Notes under the pieces: model-generated
What the model saw: the letters and a program-made list of their open reading frames with translations, nothing else
Told to the model about the DNA's origin: nothing
Databases searched by the model: none
Shown: piece by piece, positions 1-6,805 of the stretch
How positions within the stretch are numbered: position 1 is the stretch's first letter
Layout of the letters: every line of letters begins with the position of its first letter
Translations under genes and position numbers: made by a program
From: Acidobacteriota bacterium
Lineage (GTDB): Bacteria; Acidobacteriota; Terriglobia; Terriglobales; SCQP01
Assembly (NCBI GenBank): GCA_021823305.1
Contig: JAKAOE010000102.1
Span: 1-6,805, forward strand
Direction of reading: 5' to 3'
DNA length: 6,805 nucleotides

Positions 1-1
1 T

Positions 2-3000
2 CTCGACGTGGCCGGCACGATCACCGATCCCAGCGGCGCGGCCATCCCCGGCGCCAAGATCACGCTGACCAGCAGCGCCACCGGCAGAATCCACTCCACC
101 ACCACCAACGCCAGCGGGGACTACCGCTTCTCGCTGCTGAGCCCGGGCAGCTACGTGGTCACCGCCACGGCCACCGGGTTCGCGCCCAAGAAGGCGGAGG
201 TGCAGGTGACGATCGGACAAGTGCGGGCGGCAAACCTGCAGTTGCAGGTGGGCGCGGCCACGCAGACGGTGGAGGTGACGGCGCAAGCCGAACCGGTGCA
301 GATTCACAACGGCAACATCTCCACCGGCTTTACCGCGCAACAGGTGCAACTGGTGCCGAACGGCGGCGGCGACCTGACCGCCACGGTGCAGGCGACGCCG
401 GGCGCGGTGATGAACACGCAGTCGGGCTACGGCAATTTCGAGACCTACGGGCTGCCGGCGACCTCGAACCTGTTCACGATCAACGGCCAGCAGGACAACG
501 ATCCGTTCCTCAACCTGAACAACTCGGGGGCGACCAACCTGATGCTGGGCCAGAACGACGTCGAGCAGGTGACGGTGACCAACAACGGCTACTCGGGCCA
601 GTACGGCCAGATGGCGGGAGCCAACGTGAATTATGTGACCATGTCGGGCACCAACCAGTGGCACGGCGACGCGGTCTGGAACTGGAACGGCCGCGTGATG
701 AACGCCAACAACTTCTTCAACAATGCCGGCGGAACCGCGCGGCCGTTCGACAACGCCAATCAATGGGCGGCGCGCGTGGGCGGGCCGCTGGTGAAGGACA
801 AGACCTTCTTCTTTGTGGACACCGAGGGGCTGGACGTGGTGCTGCCGACCAACGAGCAGGCGCGGATACCGAGCCCGGGGTTTGAGAGCGCGACCCTAGC
901 CAATCTGGCGGCCACCGGCAACGGCGCCCAGGTTCCGTTCTACCAGAGCATGTTCAGCCTGTACAACGGCGCGGCCGGGGCGGCCAACGCGGTGCCGGTG
1001 GTGAACGGCGGCTGCGGCGCGGGCTTCGCGCTGCCGGGCGGCGGGCCCTGCGCGCTGCAGTTCCAGTCGAACGCGGCCAACCATACGCACGAATGGATGC
1101 TGAACGGGCGCCTGGACCAGATCATCGGCGCCAACGATCACCTCTACCTGCAGCTCAGCCTGGACCGGGGCACGCAGGCGACCTTCACCGACCCGATCAA
1201 CCCGGGCTTCAACGTCACCAGCGACCAGCCGCAGTACCGCGGCCAGCTCAACTGGACGCACAGCTTCAGCGCCGGGGCGGTCAACCAGATGATCCTGAGC
1301 GCCTCGCACTACTCGGCGATCTTCGGCAACAACGCCGGGGCGCGGAGCGCGCTGTTTCCCTACTCGTTGAACCTCGCAGGGGCGGAGTTCAGCGCGCTGG
1401 GCGGGATTGACAACCTCTTCCCGCAGGGGCGCAACGTGACCCAGTACGGGCTCACCGACGACTACTCGGCCACCATGGGGGCGCACACGCTCAAGGCCGG
1501 GGTCAACTACAACTTCAACTTCACCAACGACTACGATTTCGGCATCAACACCACGCCGTTCATCAGCACCTCGCTGGCGAGCTTTTTCAACGGGACGGCG
1601 GACGTCTCCACCCAGGCGTTTCCCGCGGCGTTCAACCAGCCGGTGCGGTTGTACTCGCTGGGGGCGTACCTGGAGGACGACATCCAGATGACGCGCGGGC
1701 TGACGGTCACGCTGGCGATGCGGGCGGAGCACAACTCCAACCCGATCTGCCTGCACGACTGCGTCTCGCGCCTGATCGCGCCGTTCACCGGGCTGATCCA
1801 CGATCCCACCGTGCCCTACAACCAGGTCATCCAGACCGGGCTGCGCCCCACGCTGCCGGGCTATCAGGCGGTGATCTGGCAGCCGCGCGTGGGCTTCGCC
1901 TGGACGCCGTTCTCGAGCCAGCGGACGGTGCTGCGCGGCGGCTTCGGGCTGTTCACCAACAGCATGCCGGCGCTGGTGTTCGACAGCTACGCCGGTAACT
2001 CGCCGCAGGTGAACACCTTCACCGTCACCGGCCCGCTCTCGCCGGCCTCGACGGGCAACGTGCTGAGCTCGGCGGCGGGGGACAACACCTCGTTCCTGAG
2101 CGCCTTCGCCTCGGGCGGGACGCTGGCCTCGATTTCCGCCACCAATCCCGGCTTCACGCCGCCGAACTACTTCACCAGCGACCAGAAGGTGAAGAGTCCG
2201 CTCTACCTGGAATGGAACCTGGAGGTGCAGCAGCAGCTGGGCAACACCAGCGCGCTGAGCATCAACTATGTCGGCAATCACGGCGAGCATGAAGCGATGC
2301 AGGTGGACGGCTTCAACGCCTTCGCGCCGGGCTTCACCGGGCTGCCGGCCACGGCGCCCGACCCGCGCTTCGGCGTGGTCAACCAACTGGTGACCGGGGG
2401 CAACTCGAACTACGACGGCGTCACCGTCTCGTTCTCGCGGAAGATGAGCCAGAGCCTGCAGTTCCAGGCGAACTACACCTGGAGCCACTCGCTCGACATG
2501 GTCTCCAACGGCGGCTTCCTGCCATTCACGCTGACCGCGACCAACGCCAGCGTGGTGGGGGTGCAGGATCCCTACAACATCCGCGCCTTCAACTACGGCA
2601 ACTCGGACTATGACGTGCGCCATTACTTCAGCCTGAATTACGTGTGGACGGTGCCCTTCCGCAGCGCCTTCGGCTGGGGCCCGGACCAACTGTGGAAAGG
2701 CTGGACGGTATCGGGGACGCTGTTCGCGCGCAGCGGGCTGCCGCTGACCGTGACCGACGGCAACGCGACCACCGCGCTGGAGGCGAACAATTACGGCCCC
2801 GCCGGCGCGATCTTCGCCAACGTGCTGGGGAGCGGGCAGAATGGGACCTGCACGGTAGACAAGCAGTGCATCCTGCCGGCGTCGTTCTCGCCCTCGACCT
2901 CCACGCCGACGGCCTTCGGCAACCAGATCCGCAACCAGTTTCGCGGACCGCGGTTCTTTGACACCGACCTGAGCATCGTCAAGAACACGCAAATTCCAGG

Positions 3001-3208
3001 TTGGGAACGCGGCCAGCTGGGCTTCGGACTGCAGTTCTTCAACCTCTTCAACCATCCCAACTTCGACCTCCCGGTGGCCAACCTGGCGGCGAGCAACTTC
3101 GGCCAGGTGATCAACACGGTGAGCGTGCCGACCAGCATGTTTGGCGCGTTCCTGGGCGGCGACGCCTCGCCGCGGATCATCGAGTTCACCACCAAGCTGA
3201 CCTTCTAG
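2..3208 (+). CDS. TonB-dependent receptor, Oar-like, with carboxypeptidase-regulatory-like N-terminal domain (5' partial)
   Basis: This is an outer-membrane beta-barrel of the Oar-like TonB-dependent receptor family, which takes up or binds large substrates using TonB energy. The substrate cannot be told from sequence. The frame is open to the window edge, giving 1068 visible residues. Residues 5-85 match a carboxypeptidase-regulatory-like Ig fold (GTITDPSGAAIPGAKITL, then SGDYRFSLLSPGSYVVTATA). VEVTA near residue 90 resembles a TonB box. A plug-like region follows (about 95-215), then the barrel, with the usual VGGPLVKDKTFFFVDTEG segment near 259-276. The last residues, EFTTKLTF, form a barrel C-terminal strand ending in Phe. 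No signal peptide is visible, and the domain already begins at the first codons, so the true start lies upstream and the GTG at 8 is not it. Six cysteines occur in three close pairs. Family is confident; ligand is unknown. Confidence 0.93.
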   Translation, partial: LDVAGTITDPSGAAIPGAKITLTSSATGRIHSTTTNASGDYRFSLLSPGSYVVTATATGFAPKKAEVQVTIGQVRAANLQLQVGAATQTVEVTAQAEPVQIHNGNISTGFTAQQVQLVPNGGGDLTATVQATPGAVMNTQSGYGNFETYGLPATSNLFTINGQQDNDPFLNLNNSGATNLMLGQNDVEQVTVTNNGYSGQYGQMAGANVNYVTMSGTNQWHGDAVWNWNGRVMNANNFFNNAGGTARPFDNANQWAARVGGPLVKDKTFFFVDTEGLDVVLPTNEQARIPSPGFESATLANLAATGNGAQVPFYQSMFSLYNGAAGAANAVPVVNGGCGAGFALPGGGPCALQFQSNAANHTHEWMLNGRLDQIIGANDHLYLQLSLDRGTQATFTDPINPGFNVTSDQPQYRGQLNWTHSFSAGAVNQMILSASHYSAIFGNNAGARSALFPYSLNLAGAEFSALGGIDNLFPQGRNVTQYGLTDDYSATMGAHTLKAGVNYNFNFTNDYDFGINTTPFISTSLASFFNGTADVSTQAFPAAFNQPVRLYSLGAYLEDDIQMTRGLTVTLAMRAEHNSNPICLHDCVSRLIAPFTGLIHDPTVPYNQVIQTGLRPTLPGYQAVIWQPRVGFAWTPFSSQRTVLRGGFGLFTNSMPALVFDSYAGNSPQVNTFTVTGPLSPASTGNVLSSAAGDNTSFLSAFASGGTLASISATNPGFTPPNYFTSDQKVKSPLYLEWNLEVQQQLGNTSALSINYVGNHGEHEAMQVDGFNAFAPGFTGLPATAPDPRFGVVNQLVTGGNSNYDGVTVSFSRKMSQSLQFQANYTWSHSLDMVSNGGFLPFTLTATNASVVGVQDPYNIRAFNYGNSDYDVRHYFSLNYVWTVPFRSAFGWGPDQLWKGWTVSGTLFARSGLPLTVTDGNATTALEANNYGPAGAIFANVLGSGQNGTCTVDKQCILPASFSPSTSTPTAFGNQIRNQFRGPRFFDTDLSIVKNTQIPGWERGQLGFGLQFFNLFNHPNFDLPVANLAASNFGQVINTVSVPTSMFGAFLGGDASPRIIEFTTKLTF

Positions 3209-3212
3209 GTGG

Positions 3213-3231
3213 ACTCGGGCCGGACCCGGGT
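3213..3231 (+). other. Small hairpin just after the receptor stop codon
   Basis: ACTCGGG (3213-3219) and CCCGGGT (3225-3231) can form a 7-bp RNA stem with one G-U wobble around a 5-base CCGGA loop. It begins five bases after the TAG and lies just before the stronger hairpin at 3241-3272. It may protect the 3' end of the receptor mRNA or add to termination. A stem this short can occur by chance in GC-rich DNA. Confidence 0.35.
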
Positions 3232-3240
3232 GGCGGCCGA

Positions 3241-3272
3241 AACGGGCGGAGGATGAGAATCCTCCGCCCGTT
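3241..3272 (+). terminator. Perfect 14-bp hairpin with GAGA tetraloop, probable gene-end terminator or mRNA 3' stabiliser
   Basis: The arms AACGGGCGGAGGAT (3241-3254) and ATCCTCCGCCCGTT (3259-3272) are exact reverse complements. They enclose GAGA (3255-3258), a GNRA-type tetraloop. The hairpin lies 32 bases after the receptor stop and 42 bases before the likely start of the next gene, where an intrinsic terminator would sit. The flank downstream is TTGTGGCGTTGGGG rather than a run of T, so it does not meet the classical rule. It may act as a U-poor terminator, as an RNA 3'-end stabiliser, or with Rho. The structure is seen directly; its role is inferred. Confidence 0.65.
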
Positions 3273-3314
3273 GTGGCGTTGGGGCGCTTGCGGCGGCGGC
3301 GAGGGTGCGGTAGG

Positions 3315-4712
3315 GTGAAGGCTTCCACCGCGGGGGCCACAGTGCTCGATCCGGCAATCTTTCGCAGCTACGACGTGCGCGGCCTGGTGCCGCAGCAATT
3401 GGATGAAGCGGGCGCGGCGGCGTTCGCGCGGGCCTTCGCGCGCGTGGTCGGCGCGCGGCGCGTGGTGGTGGGCAAGGACGTGCGCGCCAGCGGGCCGATG
3501 CTGGCGGAGGCAGCGATCGCGGCGCTGCTGCGGGCGGGCGTGGACGTCATCGACATCGGCACGGTGTCGACCGACATGTTTTATTTCGCCGCCGCGACCC
3601 TCGACGCCGACGGCGGCTTCACCGTCTCGGCCTCGCACAATCCGCGCGACTGGAACGGCTTCAACTCCTGCCGCAAAGGCGCCGTGCCGCTGTCGCTCAC
3701 CAGCGGCCTGGACCAGGTACGCGACCTAGCGCTGCAGGACGACGGTGGCGGCGCCGCGGCGCGGCCGGGGACGCGCCGCACCCAGGACGTCTGGCAGGAC
3801 TTCGCCGACTACGTGCTGACCTACATTGACCGCGCGCGGCTGCGGCCGATGACGCTGGTGGCCAACGGCAACTGCGGGCTGCAGGTGAAGGCGCTGCGGC
3901 TGGTGGCCGAGCGGGGCAAGCTGCCGCTGACGATCCACGGCATGTACGAGGAGCCGGACGGGGCGTTTCCGGTGCCGGGCGGGATTCCCAACCCGCTGCT
4001 GCCGGAGAACCAGGGCGAACTGGTGAAGGCGGTGCGGGAACGGGGCGCGGACCTAGGCGTGGCGTGGGACGCCGATGGCGACCGCTGCTTCTTCGTGGAC
4101 GAGACCGGCTATTTCCTGTCCGGCTACTTCACCACCGCCATCCTGGCGCGCTCGGTGCTGCAGCACGAACCGGGAGCGACGGTGATCATCGACCCGCGCA
4201 GCATCTGGGCGACCGAGGAGACGATCGCGGCGCTGGGCGGCAAGACGGTGATCAGCCGCGCGGGGATGACCATCATCCCGGCGCGGATGCGCGAGCTGAA
4301 CGCGGCGTTCGCGGGAGAGATGTCGGCGCACTTCTATTTCCGCCGCAACTGGTGCCGCGACAACGGCATGATTCCGCTACTGCTGATGCTGGAGCTGCTG
4401 GGGCGGGAGCGGCAGCCGCTGTCGGCGCTGGTGGCGCCGCTGCGGGCGAAATATTTCACCAGCGGCGAGCTCAATTTTCAGGTGGCGGACGCGGCGGCGG
4501 CGATCGCGCGGGCGCAGGCGGCTTTTCCCGGCGGGGAGGCCGACTTCACCGACGGGCTGTCGCTGGCGTTCCCCGAGTGGCGGTTCAACCTGCGCAGCTC
4601 CAATACCGAGCCGCTCTTGCGGCTGAACGTCGAGGCGCGCAGCCAGGCGGCGCTGGACCAGGGGCTGGCCCGGTTGACGGCGCTCCTCGGCCGACCGTTG
4701 GCGGGGCACTGA
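3315..4712 (+). CDS. Phosphohexomutase, phosphomannomutase/phosphoglucomutase family (ManB/CpsG-like), with divergent active site
   Basis: Family members interconvert hexose 6- and 1-phosphates in the cytoplasm; ManB/CpsG makes mannose 1-phosphate for GDP-mannose. The 465 residues match the usual four-domain length. Visible motifs are YDVRG (Arg22), the phosphoserine loop SASHNP (Ser107), the metal loop DADGDR (252-257), the sugar loop GEMSAH (335-339) and the phosphate loop RSSNTEP (427-433). RSSNTEP and GEMSAH are the forms I recall from CpsG. Three conserved positions differ from the Pseudomonas PMM/PGM enzyme as I remember it: Lys118 is Asn117, Lys285 is Arg295 and His308 is Met318. Specificity is therefore uncertain. 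GTG 3315 is chosen because GAGGG at 3301-3305 lies nine bases upstream; GTG 3342 (MLDPAIFRSYDVRG) is an alternative. The frame extends back to 3273, but that adds an Arg-rich stretch starting right at the hairpin. Confidence 0.9.
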   Translation: MKASTAGATVLDPAIFRSYDVRGLVPQQLDEAGAAAFARAFARVVGARRVVVGKDVRASGPMLAEAAIAALLRAGVDVIDIGTVSTDMFYFAAATLDADGGFTVSASHNPRDWNGFNSCRKGAVPLSLTSGLDQVRDLALQDDGGGAAARPGTRRTQDVWQDFADYVLTYIDRARLRPMTLVANGNCGLQVKALRLVAERGKLPLTIHGMYEEPDGAFPVPGGIPNPLLPENQGELVKAVRERGADLGVAWDADGDRCFFVDETGYFLSGYFTTAILARSVLQHEPGATVIIDPRSIWATEETIAALGGKTVISRAGMTIIPARMRELNAAFAGEMSAHFYFRRNWCRDNGMIPLLLMLELLGRERQPLSALVAPLRAKYFTSGELNFQVADAAAAIARAQAAFPGGEADFTDGLSLAFPEWRFNLRSSNTEPLLRLNVEARSQAALDQGLARLTALLGRPLAGH

Positions 4713-4751
4713 TGAGGACGCCGCCGCGCTCCCATGCGAGCCCGCTCCGGT

Positions 4752-4760
4752 TGTAAAATT
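4752..4760 (+). promoter_or_regulatory. Candidate -10 element for the purQ-purL transcription unit
   Basis: TAAAAT (4754-4759) matches the sigma-70 -10 consensus at five of six positions. It sits in an AT-rich island (TTGTAAAATTGAAGATG) inside an otherwise very GC-rich 69-base gap. Transcription would start near 4766, leaving a leader of about 16 bases before purQ. No -35 hexamer is recognisable at 16-18 bases upstream (CCATGC, CCCATG, TCCCAT). The call rests on base composition, position and one hexamer. Confidence 0.42.
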
Positions 4761-4772
4761 GAAGATGTTCCC

Positions 4773-4775
4773 GGA
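4773..4775 (+). promoter_or_regulatory. Weak ribosome binding site of purQ
   Basis: GGA at 4773-4775 lies six bases before the ATG at 4782. It is the only purine-rich match to the anti-Shine-Dalgarno sequence at a workable distance. Its weakness, with a predicted short leader, means purQ may depend on other initiation features. The start itself is fixed by protein homology rather than by this site. Confidence 0.3.
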
Positions 4776-4781
4776 TCAACC

Positions 4782-5477
4782 ATGCACATTGGCGTAGTGG
4801 TGTTCCCCGGCAGCAACTGCGACCACGACGCGCTGCACGCCGCGACCCTGGCTTCGCCGGGAGCGGGGCAGGCGGCGGTGCCGCTGTGGCACGAGAGTAC
4901 CGACCTGCAAGGTTGCGACGTCATCGTCCTGCCCGGCGGGTTCAGCTACGGCGACTATCTCCGCACCGGCGCGATCGCGCGCTTCTCGCCGATCATGGCG
5001 GCGGTGGCGAAGTTCGCGCGCGACGGGCACCCGGTGCTGGGGATTTGCAACGGCTTTCAGATCCTGTGCGAAGCCGGGCTGCTGCCCGGGGCGCTGCTGC
5101 GCAACGCCGGGCTGCGCTTCCTCTGCCGGCAGGTGCACGTGCGGGTGGAGTCGACCGCGACGCCGTTCAGCGGCGGCTACGAGGCGGGGCAGGTGCTGCA
5201 GGTGCCGATCGCGCACGGCGACGGCAACTACTTCGCCGCGCCGGAGACGCTGGCCCAGCTCGAACGGCGGCGGCAGGTGATTTTCCGCTACTGCACCGCG
5301 GCGGGCGAGATTACGCCGGAGGCGAACCCCAACGGCTCGCAGCGCAACGTCGCGGGTATCTGCAACGAGGGCCGCAACGTGGTGGGGCTGATGCCGCACC
5401 CGGAGCGGGCGAGCGAAGCCGGGCTGGGCTCGGCCGACGGCCTGGCGATGTTTGCCGCACTGCAACCATGCCGATGA
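4782..5477 (+). CDS. purQ: Phosphoribosylformylglycinamidine synthase glutaminase subunit PurQ
   Basis: PurQ hydrolyses glutamine and passes ammonia to PurL, which converts FGAR to FGAM with ATP in purine synthesis. The 231-residue protein is a class I (triad) glutamine amidotransferase of normal length. It starts with [16 protein letters not shown], the typical PurQ N-terminus. [20 protein letters not shown] follows, then the nucleophile elbow GICNGFQIL with Cys89. HPERA near the C-terminus supplies His206 and Glu208, so the triad is complete. AHGDGNYF and [16 protein letters not shown] are further PurQ signatures. ATG 4782 is chosen because the conserved fold begins there; an in-frame ATG at 4734 would add 16 residues that do not look like PurQ. 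The stop overlaps the purL start by four bases (ATGA), which suggests coupled translation. No purS lies immediately upstream. Confidence 0.97.
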   Translation: MHIGVVVFPGSNCDHDALHAATLASPGAGQAAVPLWHESTDLQGCDVIVLPGGFSYGDYLRTGAIARFSPIMAAVAKFARDGHPVLGICNGFQILCEAGLLPGALLRNAGLRFLCRQVHVRVESTATPFSGGYEAGQVLQVPIAHGDGNYFAAPETLAQLERRRQVIFRYCTAAGEITPEANPNGSQRNVAGICNEGRNVVGLMPHPERASEAGLGSADGLAMFAALQPCR

Positions 5478-6805
5478 CCGACGCAACGCTGCGCCAGCAG
5501 GGGATCACGCGGGAGGAGTACGAGGCGATCCGCAAGCTGCTGGGGCGGGAACCGAACCCCACCGAACTGGGCGTGTTCGGCGTGATGTGGAGCGAGCACT
5601 GCTCCTACAAGAGCAGCCGGGTACACCTGCGCGGGCTGCCGACGGCGGGGCCGGACATTCTGCAAGGGCCGGGCGAGAACGCCGGCGTGGTGCGGGTGGG
5701 CGACGGCTGGGCGTGCGTGTTCAAGATCGAAAGCCACAACCACCCCAGCTTCGTCGAACCCTTCCAGGGGGCGGCGACCGGCGTGGGCGGGATTTTGCGC
5801 GACGTGTTCACGATGGGGGCGCGGCCGGTAGCGATCATGGATTCGCTGCGTTTCGGGCCGCTGCAGGAGGCGAAGAACCGGGCGCTGCTGGAGGGCGTGG
5901 TCGCCGGCATCGCGCACTACGGCAATTGCTTTGGCGTGGCGAACCTGGGCGGGGAGACGCAGTTCGACTCCAGCTACAGCGCCAACCCGTTGGTCAACGC
6001 CTTCGCGCTGGGGCTGGCGCGGGAAGACCAACTGTTCTTCGGCAAGGCGACCGGCGTGGGCAACCCGGTGATCTACGCGGGCGCGAAGACGGGGCGGGAC
6101 GGCATCCACGGGGCGACGATGGCGAGCGAGGAGTTCTCCGCCTCGAGCAGCGCCAAGCGGCCCAACGTGCAGGTGGGCGACCCGTTCCTGGAGAAGCTGC
6201 TGCTGGAGGCGTGCCTGGAGGCGATGGCGACGGGCGCGGTGCTGGGGATTCAGGACATGGGGGCGGCGGGGCTGACCAGCTCGAGCACGGAGATGGGAGC
6301 CCGCGCCGGCACCGGCATCGAACTTGATCTGGACCGGGTGCCGCAGCGCGAAACCGGCATGACGGCTTACGAGATGCTGCTGAGCGAAAGCCAGGAACGC
6401 ATGCTGCTGGTGGCGGAGGCGGGGCGGGAGGCCGAGGTGTTCGCGGTCTTCGCCAAGTGGGGCCTGGACGCGGTGACCGTGGGGCGGGTGACGGGCGAAG
6501 CGCGGTTCCGGGTGCGGCACCAGGGGCAGCTGGTGGCGGACATTCCGAACGCCGCGCTGACGGAGAGCGCGCCGCGCTACCGCCGGCCGCAGCGTCCGGC
6601 GGCGCGCACCCCGCCGCTCGACCCCGAGCCCGCCTGGCTGGCGCCGGCGGGGCGCGATCTGGAGCGCGATCTGCTGGCACTGCTGGCCTCGCCCAACCTC
6701 TGCTCCAAGGGCTGGATCTGGGAGCAGTACGACACCATGGTGCGCACCAACACGCTGGCCGGACCGGGCGGCGACGCCGGCGTGATCCGGATCAAGGGGA
6801 CGCGC
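5474..6805 (+). CDS. purL: Phosphoribosylformylglycinamidine synthase synthetase subunit PurL, small type (3' partial)
   Basis: PurL is the ATP-using subunit that turns FGAR into FGAM with ammonia from PurQ. The frame runs without a stop to the last base, giving 444 residues of a protein usually about 720-760 long. Conserved small-PurL blocks appear in order: [14 protein letters not shown] (His42), [20 protein letters not shown] (His88 and His90), [20 protein letters not shown] (157-162), [30 protein letters not shown] (from 259), [10 protein letters not shown] (Glu305), and [13 protein letters not shown] leading into [15 protein letters not shown]. It lacks the long N-terminal extension of fused enteric PurL, as expected beside a separate purQ. 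ATG 5474 overlaps the purQ stop as ATGA; an in-frame ATG at 5468 would add Met-Pro and is equally possible, since neither has a clear ribosome binding site. The C-terminal half lies outside the window. Confidence 0.97.
   Translation, partial: MTDATLRQQGITREEYEAIRKLLGREPNPTELGVFGVMWSEHCSYKSSRVHLRGLPTAGPDILQGPGENAGVVRVGDGWACVFKIESHNHPSFVEPFQGAATGVGGILRDVFTMGARPVAIMDSLRFGPLQEAKNRALLEGVVAGIAHYGNCFGVANLGGETQFDSSYSANPLVNAFALGLAREDQLFFGKATGVGNPVIYAGAKTGRDGIHGATMASEEFSASSSAKRPNVQVGDPFLEKLLLEACLEAMATGAVLGIQDMGAAGLTSSSTEMGARAGTGIELDLDRVPQRETGMTAYEMLLSESQERMLLVAEAGREAEVFAVFAKWGLDAVTVGRVTGEARFRVRHQGQLVADIPNAALTESAPRYRRPQRPAARTPPLDPEPAWLAPAGRDLERDLLALLASPNLCSKGWIWEQYDTMVRTNTLAGPGGDAGVIRIKGTR

Noticed and set aside
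8..10. GTG as the start of the receptor
   Set aside because: The frame continues to the window edge, the regulatory-like domain already begins here, and no signal peptide would be present. The gene is cut by the window.
3273..3314. An N-terminal extension of the mutase starting at GTG 3273
   Set aside because: The start would immediately follow the hairpin with no ribosome binding site outside the stem. It adds an Arg-rich stretch not found in the family.
896..3340. An 814-codon open frame on the - strand across most of the receptor gene
   Set aside because: Its translation is rich in Arg, Val, Ala, Gly and His with no recognisable domain. It mirrors a clear receptor gene on the + strand. 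Long antisense frames are expected when third codon positions are mostly G or C.
4674..4679. TTGACG as a -35 box for purQ
   Set aside because: It lies within the mutase coding region, 74 bases before the TAAAAT hexamer, far beyond the usual 16-18 base spacing.
4064..4756. A 230-codon + strand frame overlapping the 3' half of the mutase gene
   Set aside because: It is a different frame from the mutase motifs at 4068-4629, and its product is Gly/Arg/Ala-rich without domains.
5452..6327. A 291-codon + strand frame inside the purL region
   Set aside because: It is out of frame with purL, which shows all expected motifs over the same bases. The translation is low-complexity Gly/Arg/Ala sequence.
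5288..6520. A 410-codon open frame on the - strand across purQ and purL
   Set aside because: It is an antisense shadow of two firmly identified genes. The translation is Arg-, His- and Pro-rich and matches no family I recognise.

Overview
This window is GC-rich and densely coding, with every supported gene on the + strand. The best guess is a member of the Acidobacteriota. The main reason is the first gene, a very large Oar-like TonB-dependent receptor with an N-terminal carboxypeptidase-regulatory-like domain and a C-terminal phenylalanine, a type greatly expanded in that phylum. The separate PurQ and small-type PurL also exclude an enteric-type organism, which carries one fused PurL. The taxonomic call is an inference from protein style, not from a marker gene.

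Layout: (1) Bases 2-3208 hold the receptor, cut at its 5' end by the window edge. (2) Bases 3209-3314 are a short intergenic region with two consecutive hairpins. The second is a perfect 14-bp stem closed by a GAGA tetraloop, probably the gene-end transcription signal. (3) Bases 3315-4712 encode an alpha-D-phosphohexomutase most like ManB/CpsG phosphomannomutases, with unusual residues at some conserved substrate-binding positions. (4) Bases 4713-4781 are a gap with an AT-rich island that looks like a -10 promoter element. (5) Bases 4782-5477 encode PurQ. (6) Bases 5474-6805 encode the first 444 residues of PurL, overlapping purQ by an ATGA junction and running off the window.

Function: PurQ and PurL are the glutaminase and synthetase parts of formylglycinamidine ribonucleotide (FGAM) synthase, the fourth step of purine synthesis. 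They are very likely co-translated. The third subunit of this enzyme type, PurS, is not encoded next to them here. The phosphohexomutase would supply sugar phosphates for nucleotide-sugar and polysaccharide synthesis, and the receptor sits in the outer membrane. Neither has an obvious functional link to purine synthesis, so the window reads as three neighbouring transcription units.

I saw no mobile element, CRISPR array, tRNA, rRNA or clearly new system. The most interesting observation is the altered active site of the phosphohexomutase.
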